The notes under the pieces were generated by a model. It worked only from the letters and a program-made list of their open reading frames with translations, was not told the DNA's origin and did no database searches. Positions 33,684 through 41,843 of a DNA stretch of 64,000 nt are shown piece after piece. The first letter of the stretch is position 1. Every line of letters starts with the position of its first letter. Source of the stretch: Fibrobacter succinogenes (lineage in GTDB: Bacteria > Fibrobacterota > Fibrobacteria > Fibrobacterales > Fibrobacteraceae); assembly GCA_902800345.1 (NCBI GenBank), contig CADCDO010000063.1, positions 1-64,000 of the forward strand, given 5' to 3'. Position numbers and translations under genes: made by a program.

Positions 33684-34901
33684 ATGCAATTCCGTCCTGT
33701 TAAAGAACAACTTGAAATTTTGATGCGCGGCGTTATCGATGTCGTGCCGCAGGAAGAACTCGAAAAGAAACTCCAGAAGTCTTACGATACTGGCGTCCCG
33801 CTCCGTATCAAGATGGGTGTGGACCCGACGGCTCCGGACGTGCACTTCGGCCATACGGTCGTGATGCGCAAGCTCCGCCAGTTCCAGGACCTTGGCCATA
33901 CGGTCGTCCTTATCGTGGGTGACTACACGGCCCAGATTGGTGACCCGAGTGGCCGCAACAAGGCCCGTCCGCGCTTAAGCCACGAGCAGGTGCTCGAAAA
34001 CGCGAAGGAATACCAGGAACAGTTCTTCAAGGTCGTCCGCCGCGATCAGGTGGAAATCCACTACAACGGCGAATGGTTCAGTAAGCTCCCGTTCAGCAAG
34101 GTGACCGAACTCATGGGCCAGTTCACCGTGGCCCAGATGCTCGAACGCGAAGACTTCCACAACCGCTATACGGCCAACACGCCGATTAGCCTGCACGAGT
34201 TCATGTACCCGATGATGCAGGGCTACGATTCTGTCGCTGTCCAGAGCGACGTGGAACTTGGCGGCACCGACCAGAAGTTCAACGTGCTTCGTGGCCGTGA
34301 CCTCCAGCTTTTCGAAGGCATGGAACCGCAGATCGGCCTCTTCATGCCTATTCTCCTTGGTACCGACGGCAAGGTCAAGATGAGCAAGTCCATCGGCAAC
34401 TACGTGGGCCTGAACGAGCCTGCCGACGTGATGTACCACAAGATTTACAGTCTCGCCGACAGCATCGTCGAGAACTGGTTCGAACTTTTGACGAACATCC
34501 CGCTTGAAGAAATCAAGCAGATGATGGCCGACATCGCCGCGGGCAAGATGAACCCGAACGATGCCAAGCACCGCCTCGCTATCGACATTGTGACGCAGTA
34601 CTACGGCGCAGAAGCCGCCGAGGCCGCCGCAGCGAAGGAACGCGAAATTCACAGCGGTAACGCCATCCCGAGCGATGCTGCCGAGTGCAGCGTCGATGCC
34701 GGTACTTATGGCGCCCTCGACTTGCTTGTGAACATCAAGGCATTCGCCAGTAAGGGCGAAGCCCGCCGCATGGTCCAGAACGGCGGCGTGAAGATTGGCG
34801 GCGAAAAGCTTGCCGACCCGCAGTCCCAAATCGAAATCAAGGGCGGCGATCAGCTGGTGGTCCAGGTGGGCAAGCGCAAGTTCTACAAGGTGAACTTCTA
34901 A
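33684..34901 (+). CDS. tyrS: Tyrosyl-tRNA synthetase
   Basis: Charges tRNA-Tyr. 405 residues of the TyrRS subgroup with HFGH (54-57) as the HIGH signature, GDPSGRNKARP, VELGGTDQKFNVLRGRDLQ for amino acid recognition, and KMSKSIGNYVGL (about 231-242). A C-terminal S4-like RNA-binding domain follows (EARRMVQNGGVKIGGEKLAD). It resembles the TyrZ-like subgroup. Translation begins directly after a repeat array without a clear ribosome site. It heads tyrS-pfkB-mqnB with 9- and 11-bp gaps. Confidence 0.96.
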   Translation: MQFRPVKEQLEILMRGVIDVVPQEELEKKLQKSYDTGVPLRIKMGVDPTAPDVHFGHTVVMRKLRQFQDLGHTVVLIVGDYTAQIGDPSGRNKARPRLSHEQVLENAKEYQEQFFKVVRRDQVEIHYNGEWFSKLPFSKVTELMGQFTVAQMLEREDFHNRYTANTPISLHEFMYPMMQGYDSVAVQSDVELGGTDQKFNVLRGRDLQLFEGMEPQIGLFMPILLGTDGKVKMSKSIGNYVGLNEPADVMYHKIYSLADSIVENWFELLTNIPLEEIKQMMADIAAGKMNPNDAKHRLAIDIVTQYYGAEAAEAAAAKEREIHSGNAIPSDAAECSVDAGTYGALDLLVNIKAFASKGEARRMVQNGGVKIGGEKLADPQSQIEIKGGDQLVVQVGKRKFYKVNF

Positions 34902-34910
34902 GGCTTTTCT

Positions 34911-35867
34911 ATGTCGAAGGAAATCCTAGTTCTCGGCCTCAATCCTGCATGGCAGCGTGTGTTCTTTCTGGACAAGTTTACTCCAGGAGAGGTTCACCGT
35001 ATTTCTAAAGTCAAGGAATATGCGTCGGGCAAGGGAATCAACTGTTGCCGCGTGTTGCAGCTTTTGGGCGGAACGCCGCGGTTGATGCATTTTCTCGGGG
35101 CAGAGCACGGTTCGAAAATTTTTGACGAACTCTCCGCCTGCGGCATACAGCAGGTACCGATTTGGATTCGCGAAAACACGCGTATCTGTACGACAATTGC
35201 CTGCAACGGTGATACTACGGAACTCGTGGAACCGTCGCCGATGCTCGCCTCTTCCGAAAATGATGATTTTGCCCAGACATTGAACGACCACTGGGATTCC
35301 ACTCAATATGTTGCTCTTTGCGGAACGTTCCCGCAGGGCTTCAATGCGAAGATGTTCAACAGGCTTGACTTTAACGGGAAACATGTCTTTGTCGATGCTA
35401 TTGACGGTATCGATGAACTTCTCGCGATGGGTGTGGATTTGCTGAAAATCAACATGCTGGAATACTGCAAGTTGCTCGAACGCATGAGCATCCCTTTGGT
35501 GAAGTCTAGCCCGCAGTTCTGGAAGATGACGGCAACTGCTGTTCTAGAACGCCTCCCCATCAAGAATCTCGTCGTAACGAACGAAGATTCCCACGTCCGT
35601 GCGTTCCGTCTTGTCGAAAAGAAATTCCAGGGCATTCAGCTGCAGCCAGCTGCAGTCACGGTCAAAAACGATATCGGCGCTGGAGATTCGTTCTTTGCGG
35701 GTTGGCTTTATGCGTGCGACCAGGGATTGAGTTTTGAAAGCTGCCTTGCCAAGGCGACCGCCGTTGCTTGTGCCCGCTGTGAAGTCGAGCGCCCGTGGAA
35801 CTTGAGCTTGGACCGAGTCGTGGAGCTGGAAAACGAACTGGCGACAAAGGTTGAACGCCTCGAATAA
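34911..35867 (+). CDS. PfkB-family sugar kinase (1-phosphofructokinase-like)
   Basis: 318 residues with the ribokinase/PfkB plan: VLGLNPAWQRVFFLDKFTPG at the N-terminus, YASGKGINCCRVLQLLGG near 39-56 for sugar binding, and the ATP/anion-hole motif NDIGAGDSFFAGWLYACDQG near 255-274 with the catalytic Asp. The start resembles 1-phosphofructokinase and tagatose-6-phosphate kinase. No phosphotransferase genes are nearby, so the substrate is open. It begins 9 bp after tyrS and is likely co-transcribed with it and mqnB. Confidence 0.85.
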   Translation: MSKEILVLGLNPAWQRVFFLDKFTPGEVHRISKVKEYASGKGINCCRVLQLLGGTPRLMHFLGAEHGSKIFDELSACGIQQVPIWIRENTRICTTIACNGDTTELVEPSPMLASSENDDFAQTLNDHWDSTQYVALCGTFPQGFNAKMFNRLDFNGKHVFVDAIDGIDELLAMGVDLLKINMLEYCKLLERMSIPLVKSSPQFWKMTATAVLERLPIKNLVVTNEDSHVRAFRLVEKKFQGIQLQPAAVTVKNDIGAGDSFFAGWLYACDQGLSFESCLAKATAVACARCEVERPWNLSLDRVVELENELATKVERLE

Positions 35868-35878
35868 GGATTTGGCCG

Positions 35879-36589
35879 ATGTGTGACCGCTTTGTTCCTT
35901 TGTTTGTCTTTGCGTCAAACGTGGAATTTTTCGGAACGTTCCCGGAATGCAGGTCCTTTGTTCAAAATAATATTCGTTTGGGCGAAATCGTCGAGTTGCC
36001 CGGAAATCGTGGATTTGCCGTGGTGCTTGGCGTTGGACTCCTTGAATTTTCTACAAATTTGTCGGTCCTGCTTTCGCGTTTTTCTTCGGAAGGCGCTTTT
36101 ACGCATGTGATGCTTGCCGGTATTTGTGGCGCCTATCCTGGTCGTGGATTGAACATCGGGGATGTTGTTCGAGTCGATTCTGAAAGGGTGGGGGATATGG
36201 GCGTTGTTGAACATGACGGTTCCTTTACGCCTTGGCATAAAGTTTGCAATGGCTCCGAAAATGCGCAAAATCCGGCTGCTTCCGCTCATGTCTATGAATC
36301 TTCTCCGCTGCGGGGCGTCCCTGCCTGGCTCGCTGGTTTAAAGTCCGTTGCCGCGCTTAGCGTTAACTGTTGCACGGGAACGGCTGCTATGGCGGCAGAA
36401 CGTGTCCAGAACTTCGATGTCGATGTGGAATCGATGGAAGGGGCGGCTTGCTTCTCGATTTGCCATGCTTTCGGTATGCCTTGCTACGAAATCCGCGCCG
36501 TAAGCAACTTGGCCACAACCCGCGACAAATCCACCTGGCGCATCGCAGATGCACTTGCCGCATTGCGATCGCTCGTAAACTCGCTTTGA
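35879..36589 (+). CDS. mqnB: Futalosine hydrolase
   Basis: MqnB cleaves hypoxanthine from futalosine in the futalosine route to menaquinone. The 236-residue protein belongs to the MTA/SAH nucleosidase fold: GICGAYPGRGLNIGDVVRVD near 80-99, then VDVESMEGAACFSICHAFGM and YEIRAVSNLATTRDKSTWRI, with the conserved ESMEGAA and SN..RD catalytic segment. mqnD lies 235 bp downstream, supporting the pathway assignment. ATG 35879 is 11 bp after the kinase. Confidence 0.9.
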   Translation: MCDRFVPLFVFASNVEFFGTFPECRSFVQNNIRLGEIVELPGNRGFAVVLGVGLLEFSTNLSVLLSRFSSEGAFTHVMLAGICGAYPGRGLNIGDVVRVDSERVGDMGVVEHDGSFTPWHKVCNGSENAQNPAASAHVYESSPLRGVPAWLAGLKSVAALSVNCCTGTAAMAAERVQNFDVDVESMEGAACFSICHAFGMPCYEIRAVSNLATTRDKSTWRIADALAALRSLVNSL

Positions 36590-36614
36590 GGCTATGGGCT
36601 ATGAGCTCGGGGCT

Positions 36615-36653
36615 AAAGCCCCTTTGAGCGCGCATCGCTTTGGGCTTTTTTTT
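36615..36653 (+). terminator. Rho-independent terminator
   Basis: aaagccc and gggcttt pair around a long loop followed by eight T; an inner ggggctaaagcccc hairpin overlaps at 36610-36623. It ends the tyrS-pfkB-mqnB unit. Confidence 0.75.
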
Positions 36654-36824
36654 CTAATTTCTTACAGGATTGCAAAATGAAAAATTAAAAATGACAATTT
36701 CATTCTTCATTCTTAATTTTTAATTCTTAATTTCTAATTCCTAACCACTAACCACAAGCATTTCTTATTGCATTTCGCTCACACCCCATACCTCAAAGCG
36801 CCGTAGGCGCGACCTCATACCTCT

Positions 36825-37616
36825 ATGCAACTCACTCTCGGTATTTCCACTTGCCCCAACGATACGTTCATCTACGAAGCCTTGATCCGCGGTCTCGAGG
36901 AATCTCCCTTTGATTGGAAGGTGACGTTTGCCGACGTGCAGACGCTCAACGAAATGGTTCTGCGGGGCGAACTGGATGTTGCAAAGATTAGCGCGCAGGT
37001 CTATCCTGAAATTCGCGAGTCTTACCGTTGTCTCGGCTGCGGCGGTGCGATCGGGTACGGCTGCGGTCCGCTTTTGCTCTCCTCTTCGTCGAGTTCTTTT
37101 GACCCGGAACTCCCGACGACGCTTCCGGGGGCAAATACGACTGCAGCGCTTCTGTTCAAGTTTTGGTATGCCCATCGATACAAAAACGCCCCAAAAATCG
37201 AATATGCGCTTTTTAACGAGGTCTATTATGGGCTCCTGCGCAAGGACATTCCGCAGGGCGTTACCATCCACGAGCATCGTTTTACTTGGAAACGTGACGG
37301 TCTCCATCTTTTGCAAGATTTGGGCGCCTATTGGGAGCAGGAAACCGGTTCCCCGATTCCGCTGGGTATTGCCGTCGCACGCAAAGAACTTGGTTTTGCG
37401 GCAATCGAATCTGTTGAAGGTGAAATTCGTCGCAGTCTCCAAATTGCACGTCAGAGGACTAGTCCGCTGACGCCATTTATCGTCGAAAAAGCGCAAATTG
37501 ACAATGACGATGTCATCAAGTCGCACATCGCCATGTTCGTGAATGATTTCTCCGAAAACGTCGGTGAAACGGGTTGGAGGGCTTTGGAAAATCTGTGGCG
37601 GTTATCACACTGTTGA
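36825..37616 (+). CDS. mqnD: 1,4-dihydroxy-6-naphthoate synthase
   Basis: MqnD converts cyclic dehypoxanthinylfutalosine to 1,4-dihydroxy-6-naphthoate in menaquinone synthesis. 263 residues: LGISTCPNDTFIYEALIRGL, FADVQTLNEMVLRGELDVAK, GCGGAIGYGCGPLLL, LPGANTTAALLFKFW, with the periplasmic-binding-like fold of the family. No clear ribosome site lies before ATG 36825. Upstream is a family B array (36735-36760) and c/g-rich words. It forms its own unit. Confidence 0.95.
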   Translation: MQLTLGISTCPNDTFIYEALIRGLEESPFDWKVTFADVQTLNEMVLRGELDVAKISAQVYPEIRESYRCLGCGGAIGYGCGPLLLSSSSSSFDPELPTTLPGANTTAALLFKFWYAHRYKNAPKIEYALFNEVYYGLLRKDIPQGVTIHEHRFTWKRDGLHLLQDLGAYWEQETGSPIPLGIAVARKELGFAAIESVEGEIRRSLQIARQRTSPLTPFIVEKAQIDNDDVIKSHIAMFVNDFSENVGETGWRALENLWRLSHC

Positions 37617-37742
37617 TAAGTTGTTGAATAGTCCGTAAACTATGTAATAGTTTGTAAACGTAAATGTAATTTTGCAAAACGGCGAATTTTTAGCAAAAAC
37701 TTTATTTATTTTCCAAAAAGCATCTTTTTTTGGAGTTTGCTT

Positions 37743-37946
37743 ATGAGTTTAGTGAACGATCTTGAACAAGAAATTGAAAATTTCAAGCGCGAATACGAAA
37801 AGTTCGAGCGGGGCAACAAGTCCGCTGGTACACGTGCTCGCAAGGTACTGCAAAGTATCAAGAAAACCTGCCAAGAAATCCGTGTTTCAATTCAAGGTGC
37901 AAAGAAGGAGGAGGAGGAAAAGGACGATCTTCCTAGCGAGGATTGA
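37743..37946 (+). CDS. Hc1-like (histone H1-like) nucleoid protein
   Basis: 67 residues: EQEIENFKREYEKFERGNKS, AGTRARKVLQSIKKTCQEIR, then a Lys/Glu tail. GNKSAGTRARK is the hallmark of the Hc1/histone H1-like family of Bacteroidota and Chlamydiota, small proteins thought to bind DNA. tggag lies upstream of ATG 37743. The acidic tail (EEEEKDDLPSED) is unlike the long basic tails of chlamydial Hc1. Confidence 0.8.
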   Translation: MSLVNDLEQEIENFKREYEKFERGNKSAGTRARKVLQSIKKTCQEIRVSIQGAKKEEEEKDDLPSED

Positions 37947-38019
37947 CATATAAGTTTTCCCTAAATGGCTATACCTGTGTTTTTTTTACACGAAAATGGC
38001 GCTTTTTGAAGAAAAGTAT

Positions 38020-38048
38020 TTGACTAAAGTCATTTTTGAAGGTATATT
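38020..38048 (+). promoter_or_regulatory. Promoter of the envelope-machine operon
   Basis: ttgact, 17-bp spacer, tatatt, the same layout as the rpsU promoter. The predicted transcript start (~38055) lies before every candidate start codon except ATG 38054. Confidence 0.7.
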
Positions 38049-38102
38049 CCCACATGGGTTTTGTGTTTGCCAAACTGGCAAGCGTATGTTTAACGAATTT
38101 AA

Positions 38103-39551
38103 GTGTTCTATGTGCCGGGCGATTTCGCTAAGATTGCAGATGCTCTCGGAAATGCGGATGCCGGGGATACCATCCTTGTCAAACGCGGTGTTTATAACGA
38201 AAACATCACCCTTATCATGGGTGTTGTCCTCAAGGGCGAGGATCCTTTGACAACCATCATTGATGGTGGTCGTAGAGGTCCGACCGTCATGGGTACATCG
38301 GGCGCCGAAATGTCGCACTTCACTGTGAGGAACGGTCTCGAAGGTATCCTTTGCGAAAACGCAGCTCCCTACATTCATCATTGTTATGTCATCGATAACC
38401 ACGCAACGGGTATCGGTGCTTTTATTTCTCTGCCCTGGCTTCGCAACAACGTGGTGTACGGCAACCGCTGGTCCGGTATTCTCGCCTGGGGTGCTAAGTC
38501 TCTCGATGCTTACGTCGAACAGAACGTCGTGCTCCGCAATGGCTACTCTGGCCTTGCATTGAAGGGCCCGACCAACATTATCGCACGTAACAACATCTTC
38601 ATGGAAAACCACTACTACGGTGTGTTTGCTGACCCGGCTGCCGGTCAGACGAAGGTGGAGTACAACAACATCTACAAGAACTACTACCCGTTCAACCAGT
38701 TCATCAAGGTGAACCGCACGAACGTGTCCCTGGACCCGAAGTTCATCAGCCCGTCTCTCGGCAACCCGAACTTCTTCTGCCAGTCCACCTCGCCGATGCT
38801 CAAGCGCGGTAAGGGCAAGCTGGATATCGGTCTTACGGCGACGGACGTAGTCAAGGAAGAAGAAGTTGTCGAGGAAACTCGCAATCCGGATACCGACGGT
38901 GACGCTCTCTGCGATCCGTGGGTCTCTGAAGAAGGCCTCTCTGAAAAGTACGCCGGTACTTGCACGGGCTTCGACAACTGCCCCGAAGAAGCCGAAGACT
39001 TTGACGGTTTCCAGGATGACGACGGTTGCCCGGATGCCGATAACGACCGCGACGGTCTCTGCGATCCGTGGGTCGAAGCGAAGGGTATGCTTTCTCAGTA
39101 CGCCCACATCTGTAAGGGCGTTGACCTCTGCCCCGAACAGTCTGAAACTTTGAACAGCTACAAGGACGATGATGGTTGCCCGGACGAAGTCCCGCAGCCG
39201 CCTAAGAAGGTCTTCGTGCTTGAAGGTGTGAACTTCGAATCCGGAAAGTCCACCATTACTCAGGACTCCTACGTCTCCTTGATGAAGGTGGTCGACATTA
39301 TGGAAACCTTCCCCGAAGCTACATTCGATATTATTGGCCATACCGACAACATCGGTAGCAAGGACAAGAACATGACTCTCTCCGCAGACCGTGCAAACGC
39401 TGTGAAGAACTTCCTTGTCGAAAAGGGCATTGCCGAAAGCCGTATGACAACCCAGGGCTTGGGCGATACAAAGCCTGTGGCTTCCAACAAAACACCTGAA
39501 GGGCGTGCGCAGAATCGTCGTATCGAATTCATCCGCACGGATATTAAGTAA
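38103..39551 (+). CDS. Beta-helix/TSP3/OmpA-domain envelope protein; N-terminus unresolved
   Basis: Residues 1-245 have right-handed beta-helix repeats (GVVLKGEDPLTTIIDGG, YIHHCYVIDNHATGIGAF). Two thrombospondin-3-like calcium repeats follow (DTDGDALCDPW, DDDGCPDADNDRDGLCDPW), then an OmpA peptidoglycan-binding domain (VNFESGKSTITQDSYVS, IIGHTDNIGSKDKNMTLSAD, NRRIEF). The open frame begins at GTG 38103, directly after a TAA, without signal peptide or ribosome site. Frame 38063-38131 (GTG) reads MFAKLASVCLTNLSVLCA, a plausible signal peptide shifted by one frame. A frameshift or sequencing error near 38095-38110 is possible. Confidence 0.8.
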   Translation: MFYVPGDFAKIADALGNADAGDTILVKRGVYNENITLIMGVVLKGEDPLTTIIDGGRRGPTVMGTSGAEMSHFTVRNGLEGILCENAAPYIHHCYVIDNHATGIGAFISLPWLRNNVVYGNRWSGILAWGAKSLDAYVEQNVVLRNGYSGLALKGPTNIIARNNIFMENHYYGVFADPAAGQTKVEYNNIYKNYYPFNQFIKVNRTNVSLDPKFISPSLGNPNFFCQSTSPMLKRGKGKLDIGLTATDVVKEEEVVEETRNPDTDGDALCDPWVSEEGLSEKYAGTCTGFDNCPEEAEDFDGFQDDDGCPDADNDRDGLCDPWVEAKGMLSQYAHICKGVDLCPEQSETLNSYKDDDGCPDEVPQPPKKVFVLEGVNFESGKSTITQDSYVSLMKVVDIMETFPEATFDIIGHTDNIGSKDKNMTLSADRANAVKNFLVEKGIAESRMTTQGLGDTKPVASNKTPEGRAQNRRIEFIRTDIK

Positions 39552-39562
39552 AGGAGTAGGTG

Positions 39563-41797
39563 ATGTTGCATACTAGTTTCATCAAGACGTCCGCAATTGG
39601 ACTTGCCGTAGCCAGCACTTCTTTGTTCGCTGAGGCAACCTACACGCCGAATAAGTATCAGCAGAATGACTGGTTTGCCGAATTTGGTGGTAACACCTCC
39701 ATGTATGTGAACCCCGCTGGTATTTCTGAAACTGATCAGCTTGAATTCAGCGCTGCATTCTTTAGTACCATTAGTGGCGAAGCTAGCCAGGAATATGTCA
39801 GCTTGACATATCCGATCGACTACAAGCACACTTGGGGCATTTCACTTTTTGAAAACGGTGCTTCCATCGAAGGTGGCGAATCCTATGGCGAAATTGCCGC
39901 TTTAATCGGCTATTCCTATAGACTCTTCCACTTGCTCTCTCTTGGTATCGACCTCTCTGTCTTGTACATCAACCAGTTTGATGAACTCAAGCAGCTCACG
40001 ATCGGTGCTGACGTGGGCTTGAGCTGGAACCCGCTCGCTTCTTCGAAGTACGGTTACTTGCTCATTGGCGTTGCCGTCCAGAACCTCCTTGCTCCGGCTG
40101 TCAGCGAAGCTGATGGCGACGGTAGCTTCAAGTTCGTGTTCATGACCGCAAAGGATGCCTATAAGATCCCGACGAACCTCAACCTCTCCATTTTCTGGCG
40201 TGGCTTCAACCGCCTCCTCGAATTGAAGGCTGAAATTTCCTTGATCGATATCATCCATGATTCCGATGAAGGTGGCACGGGCTCTAACCTCGAAATGAGC
40301 TTCACCTTGACCTATTACCTTTCTTCTCACCTCGGCGTTCGCGCCCGTTTCACGAAGGAAGGCTACCCGGTCATCGGCGCTACGGTTAACGTGAAGGACG
40401 TGAGCATCTTCCGTTACCTCGCTCTCGACCTCGAAATGTCTCATGACGACATTTGGGCCAAGAAGAACCGCGGCTTTGTTTGGGCTGTCAAGCTGACTTC
40501 TCGCTTCGGTGATACCCGTGAAGAGAAAATCGGCGAAGAACGCTATCGCCGCTTGAAGATCGAACCTGAAAACGATTACCGTGCAGCTATGCGTCTGTAC
40601 TTGAACCGTCAGTTCCTCGAAGCTGCTTATGCCTTCGGTAAGGTCCAGACGAAGTACCCGGCATTCCACTTGGTGGACCAGGCTGCATTCTACAAGGCTA
40701 AGTCTTTCGAAAACCTCCGCATGCACAAGGCCGCTAAGTCCGTGTATGAAGACGCTATCAAGCGCTATCCTCAGAGTGACCAGCGTCCGAAGTACCACTT
40801 CCAGTTGATGAACATCGACTATAAGGAAGGCAAGTATACGGAAGCCATGAACAAGTATCAGAACATCGCCCAGAAGTATGGCGAAAGCGACGTGAAGGCT
40901 GACGCTGACTACGTTGCCGGCCAGATCAAGTTCGAACAGGGCCTCTATCAGGAATGCGTGGACTTGCTCGCCGCAATCCTCCCGGGTAACGCGAACTACT
41001 TCTACGCCCGCTACACCATGGGTATCGCAAACAGCCGTATGGGCAAGTTTGACGAAGCCGAAAACTGCTTCCGTGACATTACGGAACAGCCGGTATCCAA
41101 CCAGTCCGAACGCGACTTGCAGGATGCTGCCAAGGTGAAGCTCGGCCACTTGTTCTTCTCTGGTGAAAAGCCTGACATCGCAGCTGCCGCTCAGATGTAC
41201 GGTCAGGTCCAGAAGGGCTCTCCGGTGTTCGACGAAGCTATGCTCGGTATTGCATGGTCCTTCCTCAAGGTGAACAAGCCGGATGAAGCCATGAAGCCTG
41301 CAAAGTGGATCATCAGCAATCTCCCGGAATCCTTCCTCGTTTCTGAAGCATACCTCGTGGTGGGTTACTGCTACTTCATGAAGAAGGACTACAAGAATGC
41401 TGTTGAAGCCTTGACCGAAGCAGACAAGCGTACGCAGCAGCCGATTGTGTCTGTTGCCGCTCGCGACAGTGCTCGCCAGGCATATGACGCCATGCAGAGC
41501 CAGTTCGACTCCGTCCAGGTTCTTGCCTTGGATCTTGCTCGCCAGTTGCCGACTCCGCGTGTGGAAAGCAAGCGTGAAGCTTTGCGCCCGACGTTCGATA
41601 AGGCCAACCAGGCTATCGAAGATTACGCTTCCTTCATGCAGAAGTCCATCCAGAGTGACCGCTTCGAATCCAACCGTAAGCGTATCTTGGATGACGCTGG
41701 CTTTACTTTGGCAACCGTCAAGACGAAGATGGGCCAGGGTCAGGGCGTTTCCGAAGAAGCAAAACAGCAACTCGACCAATTGGAGGACCTGGAGTAA
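39563..41797 (+). CDS. Outer membrane barrel plus TPR protein
   Basis: 744 residues: signal peptide (SAIGLAVASTSLFAEA), then ~300 residues of barrel strands (FAEFGGNTSMYVNPAGISET, YPIDYKHTWGISLFENGAS) similar to PorV/OMP families. A TPR region runs from about 325 to 700 (AAYAFGKVQTKYPAFHLVDQ, AAKSVYEDAIKRYPQSDQRP, FRDITEQPVSNQSERDL). Aaggag precedes GTG 39560 and ATG 39563. It follows the OmpA gene by 8 bp, and the next TPR protein lies 46 bp away. It likely anchors the complex at the outer membrane. Confidence 0.8.
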   Translation: MLHTSFIKTSAIGLAVASTSLFAEATYTPNKYQQNDWFAEFGGNTSMYVNPAGISETDQLEFSAAFFSTISGEASQEYVSLTYPIDYKHTWGISLFENGASIEGGESYGEIAALIGYSYRLFHLLSLGIDLSVLYINQFDELKQLTIGADVGLSWNPLASSKYGYLLIGVAVQNLLAPAVSEADGDGSFKFVFMTAKDAYKIPTNLNLSIFWRGFNRLLELKAEISLIDIIHDSDEGGTGSNLEMSFTLTYYLSSHLGVRARFTKEGYPVIGATVNVKDVSIFRYLALDLEMSHDDIWAKKNRGFVWAVKLTSRFGDTREEKIGEERYRRLKIEPENDYRAAMRLYLNRQFLEAAYAFGKVQTKYPAFHLVDQAAFYKAKSFENLRMHKAAKSVYEDAIKRYPQSDQRPKYHFQLMNIDYKEGKYTEAMNKYQNIAQKYGESDVKADADYVAGQIKFEQGLYQECVDLLAAILPGNANYFYARYTMGIANSRMGKFDEAENCFRDITEQPVSNQSERDLQDAAKVKLGHLFFSGEKPDIAAAAQMYGQVQKGSPVFDEAMLGIAWSFLKVNKPDEAMKPAKWIISNLPESFLVSEAYLVVGYCYFMKKDYKNAVEALTEADKRTQQPIVSVAARDSARQAYDAMQSQFDSVQVLALDLARQLPTPRVESKREALRPTFDKANQAIEDYASFMQKSIQSDRFESNRKRILDDAGFTLATVKTKMGQGQGVSEEAKQQLDQLEDLE

Positions 41798-41843
41798 TCC
41801 GGGCCCGTCCCTTTATTTTGTTATCATAGGTGGATAGAGAACG

